In this document: positions 7,884 through 13,784 of the stretch, in pieces
Position numbering within the stretch: position 1 is the first letter of the stretch
Layout of the letters: every line of letters begins with the position of its first letter
Assembly: GCA_021324715.1 (NCBI GenBank)
Contig: JAJPIN010000104.1
Span: 1-13,784, forward strand
Length of the DNA: 13,784 bases
Source of the DNA: Nitrososphaeria archaeon
GTDB taxonomy: Archaea > Thermoproteota > Nitrososphaeria > Nitrososphaerales > Nitrososphaeraceae
Reading direction: 5' to 3'
Notes under the pieces: generated by a model
Database searches by the model: none
Seen by the model: the letters and a program-made list of their open reading frames with translations, nothing else
Told to the model about the DNA's origin: nothing
Program-made: the position numbers and the translations under genes

Positions 7884-8252
7884 TCATAACCCTACGTGGT
7901 TTCTTACCACATCCAATATCTTATTTATTAAATCAACGTGGTCAGCTGACCTATCCATTGAAACTAGAAGTATATTGTTATTGATTGGTATAGTCAAGAG
8001 CTTTATTTTTTCCCTATCAGAAAAGGTATAAAGTACTTTACCAAAGACATTATCAAAATCACGTCTTAGAACATTATTTATTGCGTACCCAAGATAGAGT
8101 CTAATTGAGCCATCGCCTCCTTCTAAGGATTGTAATCCATTCTTCATTTCTCCTGCAGTCAGCTTTCCCATTTGATCAATAATTCCTACAAATCGTATCT
8201 TTTCGTTAACTTTGAATATATCGTTACACATTGCGTTTAATTCAGATTCCAT
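7884..8252 (-). CDS. Small roadblock/profilin-like protein of a thaumarchaeal family
   Basis: The protein is 122 residues from the ATG at 8250-8252. A helix (SELNAMCNDIFKVN) leads into KIRFVGIIDQMGKLTAG, a strand-turn-strand pattern that resembles the first hairpin of roadblock/LC7-like sensor domains. A middle segment LYLGYAINNVLRRDF, a strand pair (KVLYTFSDREKIKLLTIPI, NNILLVSMD) and a C-terminal helix (HVDLINKILDVVRNHV) complete a single small alpha/beta domain. I believe this belongs to a thaumarchaeal small-protein family with the KIRFxG pattern, possibly the one called DUF6659, but recall of the number is uncertain. A GTG at 8262-8264, directly after an in-frame TAG, would add four residues; I prefer the ATG because AGGTG lies 9 bases before it. 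It is convergent with the membrane protein gene. A cytoplasmic sensor or dimerisation role is a guess. Confidence 0.7.
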   Translation of the reverse strand: MESELNAMCNDIFKVNEKIRFVGIIDQMGKLTAGEMKNGLQSLEGGDGSIRLYLGYAINNVLRRDFDNVFGKVLYTFSDREKIKLLTIPINNNILLVSMDRSADHVDLINKILDVVRNHVGL

Positions 8253-8264
8253 ACTCGATAGCAC

Positions 8265-8747
8265 CTAGATACTATATCGCCCCAGATAAACTATTTAATT
8301 AACGTAACATCTTAATTAGATGTCAAAGTCAATTGATAGCTTCAAGACACATCAAGTAGATTGGATTTGCTCATTAAGATTCTCAAATGTGATATTCGAA
8401 TTGAAATACAATCATTGCGATTTTAACGAATAATGAAATTAAGTTCAGAATAAGAAGAGTTATACCATTTCACACTGTTATAAGGGGCTTTTGTTATCCT
8501 ACGAATCTAGGTTTCTTAGCCGCTTGTTAAAATCTTCATAACAATTTACCGGAATGCTTTGAGTGTAAGTTTAAGTCGCCACATTATGGACAGAAATATT
8601 TCGGCATAAGATTTGGTTGACAGGCAATACCTAGATGGTAATCGCTAAAATACTGAGATTGCTAATCTTAAATATGGATTACTTCGAAAACCCAAATATC
8701 TCTGGAAATTATTAAAATAGTCTTATCTAGAGATAAAGGTTTATTAA
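8265..8747. other. Long intergenic region, no gene recognised
   Basis: About 480 bases are AT-rich with stops in all frames apart from short frames at 8320-8430 (36 codons) and 8635-8715 (26 codons), neither with protein-like conservation I can recognise. I see no tRNA T-arm, no C/D-box pair and no long inverted repeat. The left end holds the promoter of the roadblock-like gene (AGTTTATCT on the minus strand, about 35-43 bases before its ATG). The right end holds that of the cysteine-rich secreted protein (TTATTAAAAT, about 8709-8718). Confidence 0.4.
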
Positions 8748-9164
8748 GTGCAAATTTCGACAAAGTTTGTGTTTAGGTATATTACTTCTGTTTTAGTTGC
8801 AACTCTAATGCTAACAGTATTTTTAACAGCACACTACTCGCTTGCAGGAAAAACGAAATGTGAGGATGGATACGCGGATATGAAGTGGGATCCGAAGAAC
8901 CACGAAGTTAATCATCCGTCATCGAAAGAATTCTATATGCTAGCCTACAAGGGATCTTTATGTGAGCTCGCAAAATGCGTCGACGTAGAGGAATGTACAA
9001 ATCACGATGCGGTCGACTGGCAAAAGTTCAAGAACTCACCCGCATTTTTTCTGAGTGAAAATGACGAAAAGGAATGTCTGACCCGAGCACATACACATGG
9101 TACCGGACAGGACGGTTTAGTAGGATACGAAGTCATTAATTGTGTAAATGGGCAATATAAGTAA
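8748..9164 (+). CDS. Small secreted six-cysteine protein, function unknown
   Basis: The protein is 138 residues. Residues 1-33 make a signal peptide (basic start MQISTKFVFRY, hydrophobic SVLVATLMLTVFLTA, cleavage likely after SLA). The mature part holds six cysteines (38, 72, 77, 83, 110, 132), an even number that fits three disulfides, with acidic stretches (CVDVEECTNHD, LSENDEKEC) and several histidines (HEVNH, RAHTHGTG). I recognise no family or catalytic motif. The start is GTG; an in-frame TAA lies directly before it, so no longer form is possible, and AAAGG sits 8 bases upstream as a ribosome binding site. Base composition over the mature part is richer in G and C than the surrounding spacer, as expected of real coding sequence. 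It stands alone between two long spacers. An extracellular metal-binding or structural role is possible but unsupported. Confidence 0.72.
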   Translation: MQISTKFVFRYITSVLVATLMLTVFLTAHYSLAGKTKCEDGYADMKWDPKNHEVNHPSSKEFYMLAYKGSLCELAKCVDVEECTNHDAVDWQKFKNSPAFFLSENDEKECLTRAHTHGTGQDGLVGYEVINCVNGQYK

Positions 9165-9532
9165 ATTATCCCCAACTGGTATACAATGATAAGGGCCAGA
9201 AATATTATAACCAATAGATTGTCTCGCCAGTATGACATTAGTCAAATAGATCACGATTATTAGTTACGATGTACAAGCGGTAAATGAATTTTGGCAAGTG
9301 ATTCAGAACTTGTAAAACAATTCGCATTTCATATTCCGTGATTCTTAATTTGTTCAGTACAGACATCAAAGTTCTTTGAAAAAGTGCAGTAATTTCTATA
9401 TTAATTTTTAATCTATTACTATAGTTTTTTACTGGTTATTAGAAATTTACTATGTTTGTTTTGTACAAATTTCAAAAATTTCAAATGCTGAATGTATAAA
9501 TATTTTTAAATAAGCTCTGAGAAGGCATTGAT
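9165..9532. other. Intergenic region before the small membrane protein
   Basis: I see no gene here on either strand beyond short chance frames. CTGG at 9175-9178 and CCAG at 9196-9199 could form a weak hairpin behind the preceding gene. Near the right end is an AT-rich stretch with a tandem AATTTCAAA repeat (about 9467-9485), followed by the promoter of the next gene. Confidence 0.35.
9495..9502 (+). promoter_or_regulatory. TATA box of the 56-residue membrane protein gene
   Basis: TATAAATA, the clearest TATA box of the window, lies 31-38 bases before the ATG at 9533. An additional GAGAAGG at 9519-9525 sits 7 bases before the ATG and can act as a ribosome binding site. Confidence 0.6.
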
Positions 9533-9703
9533 ATGGCTGATAGCATGTTGATGTATGCAATAACTACTGCAGCTTTTGTAATATTTGTAATTATCTTGGG
9601 CTCATCAAGAGCTAAAAGATACCGACAACGCTCTGCGCCTGTACCATCTTCAGAAAGTAAAAAAGTGAGGTATTCGTCTGACGGTAAACCATTGTCAGAT
9701 TAA
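9533..9703 (+). CDS. Small single-pass membrane protein (56 residues)
   Basis: The ATG opens MADSMLMYAI and one membrane helix follows at about residues 5-23 (MLMYAITTAAFVIFVIILG). Next come a strongly basic stretch (SSRAKRYRQR) and a short hydrophilic tail ending KPLSD. The basic residues after the helix predict an N-out, C-in orientation. A TATA box, a GAGAAGG ribosome binding site and a nine-T terminator right after the stop frame it exactly, so it is very likely a real monocistronic gene. It lies just upstream of the eS1 gene but is separated from it by the T-run and by the eS1 promoter. The family is not recognised; small membrane proteins of this type are often subunits of larger complexes, though nothing here says which. 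Confidence 0.72.
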   Translation: MADSMLMYAITTAAFVIFVIILGSSRAKRYRQRSAPVPSSESKKVRYSSDGKPLSD

Positions 9704-9704
9704 C

Positions 9705-9713
9705 TTTTTTTTT
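9705..9713 (+). terminator. Nine-T terminator
   Basis: A run of nine T starts one base after the TAA of the small membrane protein gene. T-runs of this length are the typical archaeal termination signal and separate this gene from the ribosomal gene downstream. Confidence 0.6.
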
Positions 9714-9762
9714 GATTTAGTATTTTAATTCATGTGTCGCAGTAGTATGTTAACGTACAACT

Positions 9763-9770
9763 TATATTTT
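9763..9770 (+). promoter_or_regulatory. TATA box of the eS1 operon
   Basis: TATATTTT, preceded by ACAACT, lies 20-27 bases before the ATG at 9790. This predicts a leaderless message and supports the ATG over a GTG seven codons earlier. Confidence 0.5.
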
Positions 9771-9789
9771 GGTCGTGGTCGATTTTTTT

Positions 9790-10479
9790 ATGGCTAAAGG
9801 TTCAAGAAGAGGCGGGAGAGTTAGAGACAAATGGAGAGATAAACAATGGCTTATTCTTGATTCGCCGAATTCTTTTGGAGATTTTGGAGGACACCATATA
9901 AACTATCTTCCAATAACAGATACTAAAACCGCTATAGGTCGTGTTATAGAGAATACATTATTTGATATAAAGAAACAGGACCCAGTAGATCACAAGACCA
10001 AAGTATTTGTGGAAATTGAAAAAGTGAATGATGGTGTCGCAAGTACAATATTTAAGGGGCATGAATACGGAAAAGAGTTCCTAAGAAGCCTAGTAAGAAG
10101 AGGCAGTTCCATGATTACTCATATTCATAATTATACTACGAATGATGGTTATGAATTTAGAGTTGAAATAATTGCGTTCAGTCAGCGAAGAATAAATACC
10201 TCAAAGAAACATGAATTAAGAAAAGTAATACACCAGTTATTATCTGAGAAGATACCGCAATGGGATCTCATTACTTTCATTAAACAAGTTACTGACGACA
10301 ATAGTGAATTTAATAGAGAAATTTTGGAAAAAGGAAAAAGGATTTCAACATTACGACACATTGGTATTAAAAAAACTAAGCTTGTATCTTCACGTAAATC
10401 TTCTATTGACAAAGCTGAAACTATTAATCAAATTAATGACAGTGAAGAACCAGCTCCTGGTAACGAAAAAGATGTATAG
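9790..10479 (+). CDS. rps3ae: 30S ribosomal protein eS1 (S3Ae)
   Basis: This 229-residue protein matches the archaeal/eukaryotic small-subunit protein S3Ae, which sits at the platform near the mRNA exit. Its basic start MAKGSRRGGRVRDKWRDKQW has the family's K/RDKWKxKxW pattern. The region AIGRVIENTLFDI (48-60), the FKGHEYGKEFLRSLVRRGSS stretch (88-107) and TTNDGYEFRVEIIAFSQRRINTSKKHELRKV (116-146) are the diagnostic blocks. A hydrophilic, poorly conserved tail (about 190-229) completes it. A GTG at 9769 would add seven residues, but the ATG at 9790 fits family alignment and the promoter spacing. It is the first gene of a same-strand group leading to the exosome-associated and RNase P proteins, which fits archaeal superoperons where translation and RNA-processing genes mix. 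Identification is firm. Confidence 0.95.
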   Translation: MAKGSRRGGRVRDKWRDKQWLILDSPNSFGDFGGHHINYLPITDTKTAIGRVIENTLFDIKKQDPVDHKTKVFVEIEKVNDGVASTIFKGHEYGKEFLRSLVRRGSSMITHIHNYTTNDGYEFRVEIIAFSQRRINTSKKHELRKVIHQLLSEKIPQWDLITFIKQVTDDNSEFNREILEKGKRISTLRHIGIKKTKLVSSRKSSIDKAETINQINDSEEPAPGNEKDV

Positions 10480-10531
10480 AACTGTATAAGTTGGCATTTA
10501 TTCTGATAAAATTTACCCAAGTCAAGCAGGG

Positions 10532-10960
10532 TTGATACTTTCTACTAGTATACATGTTGTAGCCCATGCTACAGAAGACATTCCAAAGTTATCCTGTATG
10601 ATGAATGCATTATTTTCAATTCCAATGGAAAAATTTGTGATTTCACAAACTCGCGGACATTGGGGCAATGAGATAACTCTAATTAAAGCAGATTGTGATC
10701 CCAAGGAATCATATGCTTTATTGAAGACTATAATTTTAAAAATGAATCAAGGTGAAAAAAATAATCTTTTGCACACCATATCCACCTCTTTTGATGAAAA
10801 GGACAATTTTTACATCAGGTTGAACAAACAATCTATATGTAGAGGAATAATATCACTTTCAGAACATGATTCTATTAGAATCAAATTCAAGCCAACAAAG
10901 GAGTTTGACAAAAATAATAAATTTAGGGAACGTGTGATCGATCTATTTACCAAAAAATAG
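10532..10960 (+). CDS. Exosome-associated RNA-binding protein (COG1325-type)
   Basis: The protein is 142 residues. The start region TSIHVVAHATEDIPKL (HATED at 12-16), the motif TRGHWGNEITLIKADC (40-55) and the C-terminal FYIRLNKQSICRGIISLSEHDSIRIKFK (92-119) are the features of the archaeal 'predicted exosome subunit' / RNA-binding domain family COG1325. These are dsRBD-like proteins whose genes usually lie next to RNase P and exosome genes. The start is TTG; the open frame continues upstream to 10490 without ATG or GTG, and family members begin at about this residue. Its own weak or absent promoter and the 52-base gap after eS1 suggest cotranscription. Downstream the Rpp30 frame overlaps its 3' end if the longer Rpp30 form is right. 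The biochemical role within RNA decay is not firmly known for the family. Confidence 0.86.
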   Translation: MILSTSIHVVAHATEDIPKLSCMMNALFSIPMEKFVISQTRGHWGNEITLIKADCDPKESYALLKTIILKMNQGEKNNLLHTISTSFDEKDNFYIRLNKQSICRGIISLSEHDSIRIKFKPTKEFDKNNKFRERVIDLFTKK

Positions 10961-11001
10961 ATCTCGGAATACATATCTCAGACATTTACAAGGTTTTGAT
11001 C

Positions 11002-11514
11002 ATGTCTAAAATATTAGATCTGGATGTCATAGGAATTGATTCTAGTTATTCGACTAATATGAAACCAGCAGAAAATATCATATCAAGAATGGATAAGAGA
11101 CAGCATCCATTTTCACACTATTACCCTTATTTGGTTGTTTCAGATAATGTAAAAACATTGGATGGCAAAACTGATTTGTTTCTAATAGATCCTTTTCAAA
11201 GGAAGGATGCAATTAAGCGAAAAATAAAAAGAGGAGTCGGCATAGAAGTTTCAATCGCTTTTTCAAAAAAACTTGACGCATCTTTGGTTGGCAAATGGCT
11301 TAAGGAGGTAAAATCGATTTATGAATTTTGTAAGTCGAATAATTGCCAATTTGTATTGTCTAGTGGTGCTACATCTGTTAACGAATTGGTATCTGCTAGA
11401 TCATTTGAATCGCTGTTAAAACTAATTGGCATTTCGCCTATAAATTACTGGAACGAAATCTCTGAATGGTTGTACACTAAAAATAAAGCAAGATGGGTCC
11501 ATGCTAAATCATAG
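11002..11514 (+). CDS. rnp3: Ribonuclease P protein component 3 (Rpp30), true start probably further upstream
   Basis: Rpp30 is one of the archaeal RNase P proteins that assist the catalytic RNA in trimming tRNA 5' ends; it has a PHP-like TIM-barrel fold. Recognisable blocks are GVGIEVSIAFS (middle strand) and the signature FVLSSGATSVNELVSARSFESLLKLIGI. The ATG at 11002 has AAGG 8 bases upstream; a TTG at 10996 is also possible. From the ATG the protein is only 170 residues, against roughly 200-220 for relatives, and it would lack the first barrel strand. The same frame is open upstream to 10927 and encodes KIDLGIHISDIYKVLIMSKIL, which aligns with the usual beginning (first strand plus helix), but without ATG, GTG or TTG before it; ATT at 10945 or ATA at 10957 are the candidates. 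The gene overlaps the following pop5 homologue by 14 bases, so the two are likely translationally coupled. Confidence 0.85.
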   Translation: MSKILDLDVIGIDSSYSTNMKPAENIISRMDKRQHPFSHYYPYLVVSDNVKTLDGKTDLFLIDPFQRKDAIKRKIKRGVGIEVSIAFSKKLDASLVGKWLKEVKSIYEFCKSNNCQFVLSSGATSVNELVSARSFESLLKLIGISPINYWNEISEWLYTKNKARWVHAKS

Positions 11515-11836
11515 AGAAAAAAGAAGATATCTGGCAATAATGTATGATGATAATACGATATTACTTCCCTTCCAATTACATGAAAAAATTGCTGAACGCT
11601 TTAAGGAGCTTTTCGGAGCTATCAATTGCGAATTAGCAATGTTGAAATTGTATGATTCTAAATTTGGAAACATATTGTTTGTGGGATGTAATCTGAAATA
11701 CCTTGACTATCTGTTAGTTTCTTTAAGCATGACTCAACCATCTTTCACTGTAGTCAGTTTATCAGGTACAATTAAGAGATTGAGAAAGAACGTTTCGAGC
11801 CTAGACATTAGAAACATTAAAAGCATTGCAAAGTAA
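11501..11836 (+). CDS. rnp2: Ribonuclease P protein component 2 (Pop5)
   Basis: At 111 residues this is the normal length of archaeal Pop5, an RRM-like RNase P protein that pairs with Rpp30 and supports the catalytic domain of RNase P RNA. The first strand RYLAIMYD (9-16), the helix LHEKIAERFKELFGAI, the strand CELAMLKLYDSKFGNILFVGC and the C-terminal signature SLSGTIKRLRK (85-95) are characteristic. The ATG lies inside the last codons of the Rpp30 gene in another frame (14-base overlap), a typical arrangement for the two obligate partners and a sign of coupled translation. It is the last gene of the eS1-exosome-RNase P group; a candidate C/D-box RNA starts 10 bases after its stop. Confidence 0.92.
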   Translation: MLNHREKRRYLAIMYDDNTILLPFQLHEKIAERFKELFGAINCELAMLKLYDSKFGNILFVGCNLKYLDYLLVSLSMTQPSFTVVSLSGTIKRLRKNVSSLDIRNIKSIAK

Positions 11837-11846
11837 ATATATCAAG

Positions 11847-11915
11847 GGGATGAGGTAAATTTTTGTTGCTGCTCAAATCTGAGGCAAAAACTATGAGGAT
11901 CTCGCGACGAACTGA
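11847..11915 (+). ncRNA. Candidate C/D-box guide sRNA
   Basis: Four elements stand in the order of an archaeal C/D sRNA: C-like GGGATGA (11847-11853, one mismatch to RUGAUGA), D' CTGA (11879-11882), C'-like ATGAGGA (11893-11899, one mismatch) and D CTGA (11912-11915). The C'-to-D interval is exactly 12 bases and the D'-to-C' interval 10 bases, both normal; the C-to-D' interval of 25 bases is long. The D guide TCTCGCGACGAA can pair, with one G-U, with the segment CGUCGUGAGA of domain V of 23S rRNA, and the base five from box D would pair with the U of CGUCG. The terminal stem is weak (ATCA upstream, TGAT downstream). It lies 10 bases behind the Pop5 stop and may be processed from the operon's 3' end. 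The rRNA segment is quoted from memory of bacterial and eukaryotic sequences. Confidence 0.42.
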
Positions 11916-12042
11916 CCCATTTAATGATTTTAGAATATGTTAGGTGCTTGAGCATCACATGACGATACAATCATCTCTAGGCAATCTGAACAATGAAATT
12001 ATAGTAGCTTTTTATATATTCTGCAAAAAATGCGATATCATC

Positions 12043-12053
12043 GATTATAAAAA
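12043..12053 (+). promoter_or_regulatory. TATA-like box of the propeller gene
   Basis: GATTATAAAAA lies 45-55 bases before the ATG at 12098, predicting a leader of roughly 20-30 bases. A second box, TTTATATATT, lies at 12011-12020 and could be an alternative start. Confidence 0.4.
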
Positions 12054-12097
12054 CTGCAGTACGATTTTTAATTTGATTAAACTAAAAACAAGATCAT

Positions 12098-13645
12098 ATG
12101 TCCAAAAATAAAAGGATATCAGATAATTGGCTGACAGTACTTTGGAATATCAGTTTAATGTTTTCTAAAATAAGCAATTCCCGAATTAAACATTTACCGC
12201 TAAAGGAAATACTTCTATCATTTATTGTAATTTCAGTATATTTTATTGAAATCGCATTTGATTCTCAATCTGTTGCAATTGAAGGCTTTACTAGGATACT
12301 TAGTAACGTTAGTTTTGATTCAATAAATCCCCAGATCTCAGTTTCTAATAGTCATATCTATGCATCCTGGGTAAGTAATGTCAATTCGCGCAACAGCGAT
12401 ATAATGTTTAAGAGAATCGATAACAGATCAAGTTTATTTTCTGATATTGTGAACTTGAGTAATAATACTGGAATTTCAAACATAATAAAATTAACAAGTA
12501 GCAAAAATAATGTTTACATTGCCTGGGAAGATAAACAATCTGGCCGCTGGGACTTGTTATTTCGCAAAAGTGAAGATTATGGCAAAAACTTTGACAATGT
12601 GATTGACTTGAGTAATATTACTGGTAATGTGCACTTGCATGATTTAATAGCAAGTGGTAAAAATGTAATGGTCGCATGGGCAGCAAATGAAAATACTTCT
12701 TCTACAAATAAGGATATTTTTTTTAGAAGAAGCGTGGATCATGGTGATTCCTTTAATGATATCATAGATTTAAGCAATAACAACGATGATTCACTCGATC
12801 CACATATTGCGACAAATCAAGATGGTTCTATAATATACATAGTATGGACCGAATGTGATATTAAACTTGACGAGCCTATATGTACCATAGAATTTACAAA
12901 GAGCTTGGATCATGGCGGTAATTTTACAAATCCAAGAAATTTAAGCAATATGATGTCTTCTTACAGCAAATCAATAAGACATACTCAATTTGATAAAAAT
13001 ATTGCAAATGCAACCTCTTTTGAGGAGTCACAGGATTTAGCTCGCAATGCGGAAAGCCAGGAAGAAATCAATGCTATAAATCCAACTGTCTTCACGACGT
13101 TGGAAGGTAAGAATGTTTACATGTTATGGGAACAGGCGAAAATCGGAGCAGGTAATTCAGAGATATTTGTTGCGGTAAGTAATGATTTTGGAAAATCATT
13201 CAATCAAGCAATAAACATTAGCAATTCTTCTGGAATTTCTCGATTTGCGCAAGGTCAGCTTGTAGACACCGATCTTTATGTAGTCTGGTCTGACACACTA
13301 GATAATTATAAAAATTTTGATGTTATGCTAAGAAAAATTGATGCAAACGACAAAGCTGGCAAGGTAATAAATATAAGCCACAATAAGGGAAATTCTGTGT
13401 CTCCATTACTACTAGTCAGTAACAATCGGATTTTTATTGCTTGGAGCGATGACACAAATACGAATTCAATCTTGTTGCGGAGTAGCAGCACTTCAGGGTC
13501 ATTTGTTACAGAAAAAAAAATGAATACCGAGAACGCAGGAATTTACACTGACCCTTTGATTTTTGATGCAGGAAATAAATTATGGATTGCCTGGACTGAA
13601 TATAATGGTATTTTTCACAAGTTAGTTTTAGTTGATCCGAAATAA
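12098..13645 (+). CDS. Membrane-anchored secreted beta-propeller with Asp-box (BNR/sialidase-like) repeats
   Basis: The protein is 515 residues. Residues 1-34 are basic and hydrophilic, 35-53 (PLKEILLSFIVISVYFIEI) form one membrane segment, and the rest is outside the cell. The outer part repeats a blade unit: a strand IYASW/VYIAWED-type, then an Asp-box SEDYGKNF (158-165), SVDHGDSF (212-219), SLDHGGNF (269-276) or SNDFGKSF (361-368), then a (V/I)xxLSN or INISN strand. Blade strands ending in W recur at 91, 143, 194, 250, 344, 397, 449 and 499. Asp-boxes are structural turns of sialidase-like six- or seven-blade propellers, not proof of sialidase activity, and I see no catalytic Arg triad. 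Many Asn-x-Ser/Thr sites suggest glycosylation. Residues about 288-325 interrupt the repeat as an acidic insertion. Related surface proteins are frequent in Thaumarchaeota. The ATG is clear and it forms its own transcription unit. Confidence 0.82.
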   Translation: MSKNKRISDNWLTVLWNISLMFSKISNSRIKHLPLKEILLSFIVISVYFIEIAFDSQSVAIEGFTRILSNVSFDSINPQISVSNSHIYASWVSNVNSRNSDIMFKRIDNRSSLFSDIVNLSNNTGISNIIKLTSSKNNVYIAWEDKQSGRWDLLFRKSEDYGKNFDNVIDLSNITGNVHLHDLIASGKNVMVAWAANENTSSTNKDIFFRRSVDHGDSFNDIIDLSNNNDDSLDPHIATNQDGSIIYIVWTECDIKLDEPICTIEFTKSLDHGGNFTNPRNLSNMMSSYSKSIRHTQFDKNIANATSFEESQDLARNAESQEEINAINPTVFTTLEGKNVYMLWEQAKIGAGNSEIFVAVSNDFGKSFNQAINISNSSGISRFAQGQLVDTDLYVVWSDTLDNYKNFDVMLRKIDANDKAGKVINISHNKGNSVSPLLLVSNNRIFIAWSDDTNTNSILLRSSSTSGSFVTEKKMNTENAGIYTDPLIFDAGNKLWIAWTEYNGIFHKLVLVDPK

Positions 13646-13784
13646 TAGGTTCCATTCCTTCCGCCAATGTGATACAGATATTTATCTTCCTTGCACCCAT
13701 GCAAGTTCCAGGTTCCACGATTAATTTTATGTCTTAAATAAATAAGTTGGACGTTTTAAACCCATCCGATTCAATTTCATGACA
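13646..13784. other. Right-edge spacer, nothing recognised
   Basis: The last 139 bases contain no gene start on either strand that I can support. A perfect 6-bp hairpin CTTGCA-CCCA-TGCAAG lies at 13690-13705, without a T-run after it. Confidence 0.3.

Noticed and set aside
8320..8430. A 36-codon ATG frame in the long spacer (MSKSIDSFKTHQVDW...).
   Set aside because: No ribosome binding site, no clear TATA box at the right distance and no recognisable protein pattern; length is within chance expectation.
13690..13705. Perfect hairpin CTTGCA-CCCA-TGCAAG after the propeller gene.
   Set aside because: Only six base pairs and no T-run follows, so it is not a convincing terminator; it is noted in the spacer entry only.
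13506..13718. A 70-codon minus-strand frame over the end of the propeller gene.
   Set aside because: It is the antisense shadow of a well-supported gene and its translation shows no family pattern.
1..13784. Search for tRNA, rRNA, CRISPR repeats, transposases, integrases or attachment-site repeats.
   Set aside because: No T-arm consensus, no regularly spaced direct repeats and no mobile-element protein was seen; all larger open frames have chromosomal-type assignments.

Overview
The window comes from an AT-rich archaeon. The ribosomal protein eS1, the archaeal exosome-associated RNA-binding protein and the RNase P subunits Rpp30 and Pop5 are archaeal/eukaryotic genes. Many genes have TATA-like boxes about 25-40 bases before the start codon, as expected for leaderless or near-leaderless archaeal transcripts. 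The small SRPBCC protein, the roadblock-like small protein, the secreted Asp-box propeller and the membrane protein beginning its mature part with HLTHTPH all suggest an ammonia-oxidising Thaumarchaeote (Nitrososphaeria), perhaps a Nitrososphaera/Nitrosocosmicus relative. That placement is an inference from gene content and base composition; there is no rRNA gene to confirm it.

Layout. Positions 1-869 (minus) hold the N-terminal part of a radical SAM enzyme that runs off the left edge. It is divergent from a complete PolX-type DNA repair polymerase with an intact PHP nuclease domain (1109-2863, plus). A short decayed-looking reading frame (2897-3037) lies downstream of an SRPBCC lipid-binding-fold protein (3077-3496, minus). 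Next come a secreted RTX-type calcium-binding repeat protein (3610-4143, plus) and, convergent with it, an XPD/DinG-like iron-sulfur helicase (4458-6389, minus). A membrane protein with an extracellular His-rich N-terminus follows (6607-7680, plus), then a convergent roadblock-like small protein (7884-8252, minus), a long spacer, and a small six-cysteine secreted protein (8748-9164, plus).

The right third carries an RNA-processing and translation cluster, all on the plus strand. It contains a 56-residue single-pass membrane protein with its own promoter and T-run terminator (9533-9703), eS1 (9790-10479), the COG1325 exosome-associated protein (10532-10960), Rpp30 (11002-11514, probably starting further upstream) and Pop5 (11501-11836). 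Immediately behind it is a candidate C/D-box guide RNA (about 11847-11915), whose D-box guide can pair with a strongly conserved part of 23S rRNA. The window ends with a membrane-anchored secreted beta-propeller (12098-13645).

Together the cluster couples ribosome assembly (eS1), RNA degradation (exosome), tRNA 5'-end maturation (RNase P) and possibly rRNA methylation (C/D sRNA). The other genes are separate units in divergent or convergent arrangement. I saw no tRNA, rRNA, CRISPR array, insertion sequence or prophage gene. The points most worth a second look are the C/D sRNA candidate, the missing conventional start of Rpp30, the possible copper-binding His N-terminus of the 6607-7680 protein, and the cysteine-bearing archaeal RTX protein.
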